This document shows positions 13,570-20,950 of a stretch of 22,227 nt of DNA, one piece after another. Source of the DNA: Oscillospiraceae bacterium (GTDB taxonomy: Bacteria > Bacillota > Clostridia > Christensenellales > Aristaeellaceae). Both the position numbers and the translations under genes were made by a program. A model generated the notes under the pieces. It saw only the letters and a program-made list of their open reading frames with translations. It made no database searches and was not told the DNA's origin. The DNA is taken from assembly GCA_031266295.1 (NCBI GenBank), contig JAISBH010000203.1, positions 1 through 22,227 of the forward strand, given 5' to 3'. Position 1 is the first letter of the stretch, and each line of letters begins with the position of its first letter.

Positions 13570-14910
13570 TTAATTATGCTCGTTCAGATCCATAGCCTCA
13601 ATGGCCAGCGCCAGCTCCAGCCGCTTGCGCTGCATTGCACACGCCAGTTCATATGGTTTGTCCAGCCGCCCGTTCATTGACAGCGCGTTCGCGCAGCATC
13701 CGCCGCTGCAGAAGTATTTCGCCCAGCACGCGCGGCAATCGGGCTTGCTTAGCACATGGTTGTCGGCAAACACGCGCTGCATCGCGCTGTTGAACGCGCC
13801 AGTTGTTGCATCGCCGATCTCCCAGCCTTCACGGCCTACGAACTGGTGACACGGGTACAGTTTGCCTTCAGGTGTTACGGCGACATACTCGTTGCCCGCG
13901 CCGCATCCGGTCAGACGCTTGCGCAGGCACGGACCGTTCTCCAGATCGACGTTGAAGTGGAAGAACGAGAAAGGCCTGCCTTGCCGCCGACGTTCGATAT
14001 AGGCTGCCGCCAATGCGTCATATTCCGCTAGGATACGCGGCAGGTGCTCCTGCTTCAGCGCGTACGGCTCGTCTTCCGACGCGACGACCGGTTCGACGGA
14101 TATATGCTCGAAACCGGCGTCCGCCAGCGCGAGCGCGTCGTTCGTGAAATCCAGGTTGTAAGCGGTGAACGTGCCGCGGACGTAGTATGACTTTTCGCCT
14201 CGAGCGGCGACCAGCTTCAGTGCGCTCTCAAGCGCGCGATCATACGAGCCATGCCCGCCAGCGTCCGGACGCATCCTATCATGAACCTCTCGCCGCCCGT
14301 CCAGCGACAGCACGCAGTTATCCATCTCAGCGTTTATGAAATGGATAGCGTCGTCCGTTAGTCCCACCGCGTTCGTCGTGATCGTGAATGAGAAACGCTT
14401 GCCCGTCTCGCGCTCGCGCTGGCGTCCATAGGCGACGATCTCCTTCACGGCGCGCAGATTCAGCAGCGGCTCGCCGCCGAAGAAATCCGCTTCCAGCGCG
14501 CGGCGCGAACCGCTCTTCCCAATCAGCCAGTCGAGCGCGGCTTTTCCGACGCTGACCGACATACGCGCGCGGGTCGGATCGCTGTATGTGCCGTCGTGCG
14601 CGAAGCAGTAGCGGCAGCGCAGGTTGCAGTCGTGCGCGGCGTGCAGGCACATGGCCTTCACTACGCCGGGTTCGTGCAGCAGCGACGCGTCGTAATCATC
14701 CGGTACGTCAATCACGCCTTCGCGGCGCAGTTCATCCAGTTCGACGATGATCGCGGAAGCTTCGTCGGCGGGATAGCGTGAAAGCAGCCTGGCGCGTTCA
14801 GCGGGATCGGGATTCAGCGCGTCGAACGCGATATCGTCCAGCTGGTGCAACGCGCCGCTGCCGACGTCCAGCGCCAGTTTCTGCCCCAACGCCTCAAACG
14901 TATGGATCAT
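13570..14910 (-). CDS. Thioether cross-link-forming SCIFF peptide maturase (radical SAM, SPASM)
   Basis: A 446-residue radical SAM peptide-modifying enzyme of the CteB type. The SAM cluster motif CNLRCRYC supplies Cys95, Cys99 and Cys102, followed by FFGGEPLL (143-150). The C-terminal SPASM region carries many cysteines (CGAGNEYVAVTPEGKLYPCH and CRACWAKYFCSGGCCANALS) for two auxiliary iron-sulfur clusters. The first 80 residues form the peptide-recognition domain. Such enzymes link Cys sulfur to a neighbouring residue, making a ranthipeptide. It begins three bases after the stop of the SCIFF precursor (TAATCAATG) with no ribosome site of its own, which points to coupled translation. The assignment is strengthened by the diagnostic precursor next door. 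Confidence 0.95.
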   Translation of the reverse strand: MIHTFEALGQKLALDVGSGALHQLDDIAFDALNPDPAERARLLSRYPADEASAIIVELDELRREGVIDVPDDYDASLLHEPGVVKAMCLHAAHDCNLRCRYCFAHDGTYSDPTRARMSVSVGKAALDWLIGKSGSRRALEADFFGGEPLLNLRAVKEIVAYGRQRERETGKRFSFTITTNAVGLTDDAIHFINAEMDNCVLSLDGRREVHDRMRPDAGGHGSYDRALESALKLVAARGEKSYYVRGTFTAYNLDFTNDALALADAGFEHISVEPVVASEDEPYALKQEHLPRILAEYDALAAAYIERRRQGRPFSFFHFNVDLENGPCLRKRLTGCGAGNEYVAVTPEGKLYPCHQFVGREGWEIGDATTGAFNSAMQRVFADNHVLSKPDCRACWAKYFCSGGCCANALSMNGRLDKPYELACAMQRKRLELALAIEAMDLNEHN

Positions 14911-14913
14911 TGA

Positions 14914-15111
14914 TTAGATAGCGGCGCTTTTTTTAGGCGCCGGCGTGCGCGATTCCTGCCGCTTGCATTGTTGATTCGCGACGGTGCAGCTGGTCTTGCA
15001 CGCGGATTGGCAGCTGGCCTGGCACTCGCCGCAGCCGCCATGCTCCAAACTTTCGCGCAGACACGCGGATTTAACGGTGCGGATATGCCGGATATGGTTG
15101 ATCGATTCCAT
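14914..15111 (-). CDS. SCIFF ranthipeptide precursor (six-cysteine peptide)
   Basis: A 65-residue peptide. The conserved block GGCGECQASCQSACKTSC (residues 25-42) followed by TVANQQC is the hallmark of SCIFF precursors, found almost throughout Clostridia. The six expected cysteines are 27, 30, 34, 38, 42 and 49. An extra Cys17 lies in the leader, and a 16-residue tail (KRQESRTPAPKKSAAI) makes it longer than the usual 45-50 residues. The ATG at 15111-15109 has AAGGAG ten bases upstream; a GTG three codons earlier is too close to that site. The adjacent maturase would form Cys-to-acceptor thioethers. SCIFF peptides have been linked to signalling or regulatory roles, but their general function is unsettled. 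Confidence 0.95.
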   Translation of the reverse strand: MESINHIRHIRTVKSACLRESLEHGGCGECQASCQSACKTSCTVANQQCKRQESRTPAPKKSAAI

Positions 15112-15156
15112 GGTGAACACACTCCTTATTAATTCTTATTCAAACTGCGGGCGCTG

Positions 15157-16062
15157 TTATTCCTCCAACCATGCCGCTGGATTTGTCCATGCGCGCCGCC
15201 CTTGCGCATCATGGATCTCGCACCGGACAAATTGTTCGTCCAGCGCGGGTTTTCGCGCGTATACCCACCGCGTGCCGCCGTCCTGTTGAACGACGCGTTC
15301 ACTATTGTATGCGGCGTCGGTGTAAAATACGGCGCGTGAGGCGGGACTTGTCATGACGATTAAGCACTCCGGATCGATATCGACCTGCGCGATGATTGGG
15401 CCTTGACTCGCGTAGAACTTGCCGCCACGCATCGCGTCCAGCAGCGACTCACGCGTGCACGACTCCGACTGCACCATAACGAATCCCTTGCACTCCTCGC
15501 CTTTGTAGAAGTGCGCGTCGTCAACGGCGATCAACGGCAACCGACGACCGCGCGCTCCCAGCACGTCCACCAGGTAAGACGAGTCCTGTCGCATCGCGTT
15601 CCACGGCAAACCGGACACACTGTTAAATATCTCTAGAGCGAACAGGCCGTTCATGCCGGATACGGTTTCCGCAGTGTTCAGCGACCAGGCGGGATGCGCC
15701 AGCGCGGCGAGTCCGCCGGACTTCAACAACGCGTCGATATTGTCCTGAACAGACTGAGAGCGCATGAACTTGCGGTCGAGCATATCAGGCGCCACATTAT
15801 ACGGATCGATCCCGACGCCTATCAGGTGCACGTGTTCATACGGCGGCTTGTTGTCCAGTTCTACACCAGACAAAACTAAAATACCGTCGGATAATGACGA
15901 GTAATCCGACGTCTTCCAGTGGTCGGTAATATTGATGAAGTCATAACCCACGCGGCGATAGAGTTCGGCCACCTCTTCCGGCGTCAGTACCCCGTCGCTG
16001 CACGTGGTGTGCAGGTGCAATGAACCCTTCCAGAACGGCACGTTTGCCGCAAATTGAATCAT
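15157..16062 (-). CDS. PHP-domain metallohydrolase, CehA/McbA-like
   Basis: A 301-residue PHP-domain protein. Metal-binding motifs are in order: HLHTTCSDG (His16, His18, Asp23), ITDH (Asp47, His48), GVELD (Glu68), EHVHLIG (His77, His79), AHPAW (His123) and DDAH (Asp181/182, His184). This is the pattern of PHP phosphoesterases that hydrolyse phosphate esters with two or three metal ions. The C-terminal 90 residues form a beta-rich extension seen in the CehA/McbA group. The ATG overlaps the alaS stop as ATGA, so the two are translationally coupled. It lies 45 bases upstream of the SCIFF start. The substrate is unknown; a nucleotide or phosphosugar is possible. Confidence 0.85.
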   Translation of the reverse strand: MIQFAANVPFWKGSLHLHTTCSDGVLTPEEVAELYRRVGYDFINITDHWKTSDYSSLSDGILVLSGVELDNKPPYEHVHLIGVGIDPYNVAPDMLDRKFMRSQSVQDNIDALLKSGGLAALAHPAWSLNTAETVSGMNGLFALEIFNSVSGLPWNAMRQDSSYLVDVLGARGRRLPLIAVDDAHFYKGEECKGFVMVQSESCTRESLLDAMRGGKFYASQGPIIAQVDIDPECLIVMTSPASRAVFYTDAAYNSERVVQQDGGTRWVYARKPALDEQFVRCEIHDAQGRRAWTNPAAWLEE

Positions 16063-17870
16063 GCGCCCGCACCATCCGACGACGCTCCAATCACGGCACG
16101 AATCCTTCTAACGCCCGCCGACGACGCCTCCTCCTTCTGAATCTTGAATGACACCAGTTCGCCGGTGTGAGACGCGTGCGGCCCGCCGCAGATCTCCTTG
16201 GATACCGTGCCCATCGTGTACACCTTGACGCGGTCGCCATACTTACTCTCGAACAAGCCGATGGCACCCTCGCCGCGCGCTTCATCGACAGTCATCTCGC
16301 GGCAATCGATCGGGTGATCCGCCTGTATGGATTCATTGACCAGCCGCTCGACCTCGGCCAGCTCATCCTTGGTCATCTTACGCCCGAACGAGAAGTCAAA
16401 CCGCAGCCGCTCCGCCGTAATGTTGGAGCCTTTCTGCGCAACATCATTCCCAAGCACCCTGCGCAGCGCGGCGTGGAGCAGATGCGTCGCGGTATGCAGC
16501 CGCGCGGTTTGATCGCTGGCGTCGACCAATCCTCCCTTGAACCGCTGTTCGGCTCCAGCGTGCGACCTCTCCTGATGCGCCGCGAAGCGCTCCCGGAATC
16601 CTGCCTCGTCCACCGATAACCCGCGTTCCCTCGCCAGCTCAGCCGTGATCTCTATCGGGAAACCATACGTGTCGTACAAATGGAACGCTGTCAGTCCGTC
16701 AATCGTGCCGCCGGTCAGACGCGACGCAGCCTTCTCGAACTCGCGCGTACCCTGCTGCAGCGTGCGTTGGAAACGACCTTCCTCCAATAGGAGCTGCTCC
16801 TTTATGAAGTCGGCAGCCTTGCCTAGCTCTGGATATACGCCGCAGTAACCAGCGATTATCACGTCGGCAATCCTGGCGATGAATCCTTCCGGCGCTCCCA
16901 ACTTCATTCCATGACGCACGGCGCGGCGGATTAGGCGGCGCAGCACATAGCCTTGATCGACATTCGACGGCGTGACGCCGCGCGGATCGCCTATTAAAAA
17001 TACGGATGTGCGCACATGGTCGGCGACTATCCGGAACGCCTTCGTCGTCTCCTCATCCGAACCATAGACCTTGCCGGTTAGTTCAGCGATCTTGTCCAGA
17101 ATCGGTACAAAGAGATCCGTTTCATACACGCTCTTCTTGCCCGTCAACACGCAGAGCGTTCGCTCCAGACCCATACCTGTATCGACGTTCGGCGCGGGCA
17201 GCGGAACCAGCGTGCCGTCGGCGATCTTATTATACTGCATAAATACGTCGTTCCAGATCTCCAGGTAGCGTCCGCACGAGCAAGCGGGAGAGCAATCCGG
17301 CCCGCACGGCTCCTTATCCGTGATAATAAACATCTCGGTATCCGGCCCGCATGGTCCGGTCAATCCAGCCGGACCCCACCAGTTATTCTCCTTGGGCAGG
17401 TAGAATATCCGCTCGGCCGGCACACCCTGATCCCGCCAAAGCTTAAATGACACGTCGTCACGCGGAGCGTTCTCATCGCCGATAAACACGCTAAAGGCCA
17501 GCTCATCCTGCGGTATGCCTAGCCACCTGTCGCTCGTCAGGAATTCCCATGACCAGGCGATCGCTTCCCTCTTGAAGTAATCGCCCAGCGACCAGTTGCC
17601 CAGCATCTCAAAGAACGTCAAGTGCGACGCGTCGCCCACTTCGTCGATGTCGCTCGTGCGCACACACTTCTGCACATCGGTCAGGCGCTTGCCCACTGGA
17701 TGCGGGCTTCCCAGCAGGTACGGCACCAGCGGATGCATCCCCGCAGTGGTGAACAGCACCGTCGGGTCGTTCTCCGGAATAAGCGATGCGCTAGGGATCA
17801 CGGCGTGTCCGTGCTCCTGGAAGAATTCCAGGTACAGCGAGCGCAGCTCGTTGCTGGTCGTCGATCGCAT
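16059..17870 (-). CDS. alaS: Alanine--tRNA ligase, short form without oligomerisation/C-Ala domain
   Basis: A 603-residue alanyl-tRNA synthetase. The catalytic core is complete: motif 1 region IPENDPTVLFTTAGMHPLVP (31-50), VGDASHLTFFEMLGNWSLGD (motif 2, about 78-97) and DTGMGLERTLCVL (motif 3, about 230-242). The editing domain is present, with zinc residues His459 and His463 (HTATHLLH) and Cys561 and His565 (CGGPH). It ends soon after the editing domain, so the C-terminal oligomerisation and C-Ala domains are missing; ordinary AlaRS has about 875 residues. Short enzymes of about 590-600 residues are known in some Firmicutes and candidate-phylum bacteria. AAAGGAG lies ten bases before the ATG. 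The leader is about 90 bases, too short for a T-box. Confidence 0.93.
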   Translation of the reverse strand: MRSTTSNELRSLYLEFFQEHGHAVIPSASLIPENDPTVLFTTAGMHPLVPYLLGSPHPVGKRLTDVQKCVRTSDIDEVGDASHLTFFEMLGNWSLGDYFKREAIAWSWEFLTSDRWLGIPQDELAFSVFIGDENAPRDDVSFKLWRDQGVPAERIFYLPKENNWWGPAGLTGPCGPDTEMFIITDKEPCGPDCSPACSCGRYLEIWNDVFMQYNKIADGTLVPLPAPNVDTGMGLERTLCVLTGKKSVYETDLFVPILDKIAELTGKVYGSDEETTKAFRIVADHVRTSVFLIGDPRGVTPSNVDQGYVLRRLIRRAVRHGMKLGAPEGFIARIADVIIAGYCGVYPELGKAADFIKEQLLLEEGRFQRTLQQGTREFEKAASRLTGGTIDGLTAFHLYDTYGFPIEITAELARERGLSVDEAGFRERFAAHQERSHAGAEQRFKGGLVDASDQTARLHTATHLLHAALRRVLGNDVAQKGSNITAERLRFDFSFGRKMTKDELAEVERLVNESIQADHPIDCREMTVDEARGEGAIGLFESKYGDRVKVYTMGTVSKEICGGPHASHTGELVSFKIQKEEASSAGVRRIRAVIGASSDGAGA

Positions 17871-17967
17871 AGTGGGGCGCTCCTTTGTCGGCTTGACGCC
17901 GCTTAGATTATTGGACTCGCTTGTACACCATTGAATACACTATTAAACGCTATTACGCGCAATTGGT

Positions 17968-17996
17968 AGTTTAACATTTACAAGAGGGATTGTCAA
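17968..17996 (-). promoter_or_regulatory. Sigma-A promoter of the alaS-PHP-SCIFF run
   Basis: On the minus strand, a perfect -35 TTGACA (17996-17991) and TAAACT (17973-17968) are separated by 17 bases. The start would fall near 17961, about 90 bases before the alaS ATG. No T-box motif is visible in that leader. Confidence 0.65.
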
Positions 17997-18071
17997 GGCG
18001 TGGGAACGCGCTTAAGACCGTGATCATATACTCACAGTAGTGTATACGATATATATTGAGGAGTGGTCAAG

Positions 18072-19028
18072 GTGATATTTGTGGATATTCGGGGCGGTTT
18101 GGGCAACCAGCTGTTTATATACGCTTTCTTCCGCTGGCTGCAGGTCAACGCCGCTCAATCCGGCGTCGCGTATGTCAACCCTGCTGAAAACGACCATGAG
18201 GCATTCCAGCTGTACAAATATAATATATGCAATCAACTGGCCGCCATGACCTACATGGATGAATTCACCGCGCTGGCGCCCGACTATTTGAGATATTGTT
18301 TCCAGAAAAGTAAATTCGTAGATCAGCTGCCCGCAAGTGACGCCATCGCCGAACGAAACATGCTGATGAAACAAGGCATCCTCCTGAAAAGCTGGAAGCC
18401 GTACGACGAACCCATCAAGTTTAACGTAAAGCATTACTATATACGTGGGTTTCAAGGATATAAATACTTTGACTGCATAAAGCAGCTCATTATGGACGAG
18501 ATCAGATACATGGGAAAGTTAAGGTCCGAGAACTCGGTGATGCGTAGCCGCATCAAAGAGTCCCGCAACGCGGTATGCGTGCACGTCCGGCGCGGGGATT
18601 TTGTCAATCGGAAGGATTATTGCAGCATATGCACTAAGGCGTACTACAACAGCGCCATCAACATGCTGACCAAGGCGACGCCGGATCCTGTGTTCTTCGT
18701 GTTCAGCGACAGCATGGGCTGGGCTAAGAAGTCGATCGCGTTTCCGGAATCGACGGTATTCGTCGAGAACAACGGCGAGAATGACGCCGCCGAGGAACTG
18801 GAGCTGATGCGTTCATGCAAGCACTTTATTATCTCCAACAGCTCGTTCAGCTGGTGGGCGCAGTACCTGGGCGCAAGCGATGAATCCATCGTTATCTCGC
18901 CGGTGGTGTTTGAATCGAAGAACCAAAAAGCTCAAATAATAATGGATGGCTGGTGTCTGCTAGACTGCTGCGGAAACGTGGCGAGAGAGAGCATGAGCAG
19001 CCGTTCGCCGCGGCTGCTCGCTCACTGA
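18072..19028 (+). CDS. Glycosyltransferase family 11 (alpha-1,2-fucosyltransferase-like)
   Basis: A 318-residue GT11 enzyme. The N-terminal donor-fold motif reads RGGLGNQLFIYAFF (about 7-20). The fucosyltransferase signature HVRRGD is at about 171-176, and the C-terminal motif ISNSSFSWWAQYLG is typical of the family. GT11 enzymes transfer fucose from GDP-fucose to galactose on surface glycans; the exact acceptor is unknown. I chose the GTG at 18072, eight bases after GAGGAG. The in-frame GTG at 18063 overlaps that site. The gene is AT-richer than the genes to its left, as is common for acquired surface-glycan genes. It is the only plus-strand complete gene here, convergent with the methyltransferase fusion. 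Confidence 0.9.
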   Translation: MIFVDIRGGLGNQLFIYAFFRWLQVNAAQSGVAYVNPAENDHEAFQLYKYNICNQLAAMTYMDEFTALAPDYLRYCFQKSKFVDQLPASDAIAERNMLMKQGILLKSWKPYDEPIKFNVKHYYIRGFQGYKYFDCIKQLIMDEIRYMGKLRSENSVMRSRIKESRNAVCVHVRRGDFVNRKDYCSICTKAYYNSAINMLTKATPDPVFFVFSDSMGWAKKSIAFPESTVFVENNGENDAAEELELMRSCKHFIISNSSFSWWAQYLGASDESIVISPVVFESKNQKAQIIMDGWCLLDCCGNVARESMSSRSPRLLAH

Positions 19029-19035
19029 TTTTTTT
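18995..19035 (+). terminator. Terminator-like hairpin overlapping the end of the GT11 gene
   Basis: GAGCAGCCG (18995-19003) pairs perfectly with CGGCTGCTC (19011-19019), inside the last codons of GT11. A run of seven T lies at 19029-19035, starting right after the stop codon. The nine-base gap between stem and T-run is longer than standard, so efficiency is uncertain. Confidence 0.5.
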
Positions 19036-19036
19036 A

Positions 19037-19075
19037 CTGGTTCCTTTCCGGCTCTTCCCTGGTCCTTTCCTGGTT
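19037..19075. repeat. Short direct repeats downstream of GT11 and the fusion gene
   Basis: CTGGTTCCTTTCC (19037-19049) recurs as CTGGTCCTTTCC (19059-19070), and CTGGTTC begins again at 19069/19070. The unit spacing is about 22 then 11 bases. They fill the 54-base gap between two convergent genes. Their role is unknown; they do not form an obvious transposon end. Confidence 0.35.
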
Positions 19076-19082
19076 CACATAC

Positions 19083-20921
19083 TTAATCATTTATCTCCGG
19101 GTACAAGTGCTTTAATCTTCTCCTTGCCTGATCATTAGTGAATTGCCAGCGCACGGCCTTTTCGGTCTCATTTCCGCTGGTGGACCAAGGAGAAAGCTCA
19201 CGGGCTAAAGCCTTGGCGTCCGGGATATACTTGCCTAAGCAGTGACGCTCCATTATGCTCATCTCAATTTCAGCTACATTCAGCCAACCGCCGAACTTTG
19301 GGGCGTAGTGTATCTCCAGCCGGTTTGCCAGCTGAAACGCCTTCTCGGCCGGAAACGCTCTGTACAGCGCGGCGATATTGTGCGTGTTCAATGTATTCAT
19401 AACCAGACAGACTTTCCTCGCGTGCGGATAATCCTCTTCCAGCAATTTGCACACTTGCTTCGCCCAGTCATCCCGACAGCGGTGTTCCAGTACGCTGGTT
19501 CTATGCCAGCCTGTCAACGGTTCTATAAACGCGAATATCGCGCTGCGTCGGGCGCACTGACCACGGAGCCTGCCGCGTCTGAGCGGCCTGCGCGTCACGT
19601 TCATGGGACGGAACAACTTTTCATCCATGCAAACCACCGGGTAGTCAGGATCCAGCGGGCGCGCGTAGACCGCCAATATATCCTCGATACCAGCGACAAA
19701 CGCAGCGTCACATTCCGATGGAATCGCCCATCGATCCTTCAGGCGGGGCTTTAGCCCTATTTTTCTCGCGGCGCGCGTCATGCTCAAGTCGGTTACAGGG
19801 CCGATAATCTTAAGCTCAATCGACATATCCTCAAGAAGCCGCAACATCCAGCGGTTCTGCCCTCCCAATGGTTCGCAATACGCAAGTGCCTCTACATGCG
19901 TTTCGGCCTTGCCTGCCATCACTGGTGAAATTGCCTTCGTTTCAGGCATTCTATTCACCGCACGGGCTTTTTCGACAGTGCTACTCTCAATTTGTGCAGC
20001 CTCGATTCGAACGCTCTCGGCTCGCATGTTCTCGGCTCGTGCGCTCTCGACTCGTGCGCTCTTAACGCGGATAGCCGCGACGCGAGAATCCCAAGCGCGG
20101 GTACGATAACTGCGGATCTTCTGGATCTTTGCAGGTTTCACCGACCGCTTGTGCCGTCTTATAATTAAGGGTAGCTGACTTCTCGTCTTTCGCTTTTTGA
20201 TTTTTATCTTCTTCTTAATGATGCGCGGCGCCGCGCTTGAGCCAGGCAAACCGTCAGTCTTCACCTCGCACAAATTGATGAGATTCTCGCGATCCTTCGC
20301 AAGATCGTCATACGTCAGTTTATCCATCGCGCTCCATAACGCGCCTGGAACAGGAAGAATTGTTACGTCTTTCGGCTTGCGGAGTATACCCATCCCTGTT
20401 TCAGTGCGCATAACCCTTATATCCCACTGCGGATACATGCAGCGCATCAGTACTATAGCCTTCCAAACGTCCCCGGTCCAAGCGCCTTCGTGATGCAGGT
20501 ATTCCTCCGACGTCATCGTGTCGAACGGTCTAGCCATGCGCGCCGACGTAGGATTGCAGTCGTGTATAAAAATTATCCCGCCGACACTGATGGAGCGTAT
20601 AAGCCGCATACACTCCACGTAAACCTGATGATACTCGTGCAATCCGTCAATAAACGCCATGTCCACGTCGCTCAGAAGATCCTCATGCCGAGTCAAAAAC
20701 GCCAGACTATCCATCTGGAAGAAACGTACATTGTCGTTCACGATCGAATCCATTATCACGGGCCTTACGATATCGACGCCTATCTTCATGGGTGCGTCAA
20801 CGCTGGCGAAATGCGCCGCGTTAGCCAGCCCAATCTCCAGATACTTCCGAGGTCGGCACTGGCTCACGGCTCGCGCAATCAGCGGATGAACCGAGTGACC
20901 GGCGCGTACCAAGTTTGTCAT
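19083..20921 (-). CDS. Class I methyltransferase fused to an IS630-type transposase catalytic region
   Basis: A 612-residue single open frame with two unrelated parts. Residues 1-200 form a class I SAM-dependent methyltransferase like Methyltransf_24 (motif I KYLEIGLANAAHFA at 26-39; DMAFIDGLHEYHQ at 87-99; GGIIFIHDCN at 114-123). Residues 230-280 are strongly basic (KKKIKIKKRKTR). Residues about 285-319 repeat with a five-residue period. Residues about 340-612 match the C-terminal helix-turn-helix and DDE domain of IS630 transposases: CMDEK (Asp433), GWLNVAEIEM (Glu551) and the normal end WQFTNDQARRRLKHLYPEI. The second catalytic Asp (usual VMDNLNTH) is Asn509. The first IS630 DNA-binding domain is absent. 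The ATG overlaps the GT8 stop (ATGA) and has AAAGGAG upstream. Substrate and role unknown; domestication is inferred. Confidence 0.88.
   Translation of the reverse strand: MTNLVRAGHSVHPLIARAVSQCRPRKYLEIGLANAAHFASVDAPMKIGVDIVRPVIMDSIVNDNVRFFQMDSLAFLTRHEDLLSDVDMAFIDGLHEYHQVYVECMRLIRSISVGGIIFIHDCNPTSARMARPFDTMTSEEYLHHEGAWTGDVWKAIVLMRCMYPQWDIRVMRTETGMGILRKPKDVTILPVPGALWSAMDKLTYDDLAKDRENLINLCEVKTDGLPGSSAAPRIIKKKIKIKKRKTRSQLPLIIRRHKRSVKPAKIQKIRSYRTRAWDSRVAAIRVKSARVESARAENMRAESVRIEAAQIESSTVEKARAVNRMPETKAISPVMAGKAETHVEALAYCEPLGGQNRWMLRLLEDMSIELKIIGPVTDLSMTRAARKIGLKPRLKDRWAIPSECDAAFVAGIEDILAVYARPLDPDYPVVCMDEKLFRPMNVTRRPLRRGRLRGQCARRSAIFAFIEPLTGWHRTSVLEHRCRDDWAKQVCKLLEEDYPHARKVCLVMNTLNTHNIAALYRAFPAEKAFQLANRLEIHYAPKFGGWLNVAEIEMSIMERHCLGKYIPDAKALARELSPWSTSGNETEKAVRWQFTNDQARRRLKHLYPEIND
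19968..20072 (-). repeat. 15-bp tandem repeat encoding a five-residue period
   Basis: Seven 15-base units lie in register from 19968 to 20072. The best-preserved three are at 20013-20057 (core TCTCGGCTCG or TCTCGACTCG); the others are diverged. They encode units such as RVESA, RAENM, RAESV and RIEAA in the middle of the methyltransferase-transposase fusion, between the basic linker and the transposase part. The unit length is a multiple of three, so copy number can vary without breaking the frame. Confidence 0.7.
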
Positions 20922-20950
20922 AGTAGATCTCCTTTGTTTTGATCGATACT
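20914..20950 (-). promoter_or_regulatory. Ribosome-binding/start region of the fusion gene, present in a second diverged copy
   Basis: AAAGGAG lies seven bases before the fusion gene's ATG (20921-20919), inside the last codons of the GT8 gene. The surrounding 37 bases match the sequence at 22056-22092 at about 28 positions, including an identical AAGGAGAT. This suggests one is a duplication of the other. Confidence 0.5.

Noticed and set aside
17871..17970. T-box riboswitch upstream of alaS
   Set aside because: The leader is only about 90 bases and has neither the conserved T-box sequence nor an antiterminator-terminator pair.
19029..19082. Terminal inverted repeat of an IS630 element next to the transposase part
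   Set aside because: The 54 bases beyond the stop hold only short direct repeats and no counterpart near the other end of the transposase segment; the 5' side is methyltransferase coding sequence.
20197..20942. Plus-strand open frames opposite the methyltransferase
   Set aside because: They are antisense shadows of the fusion gene and show no recognisable domains or ribosome sites.
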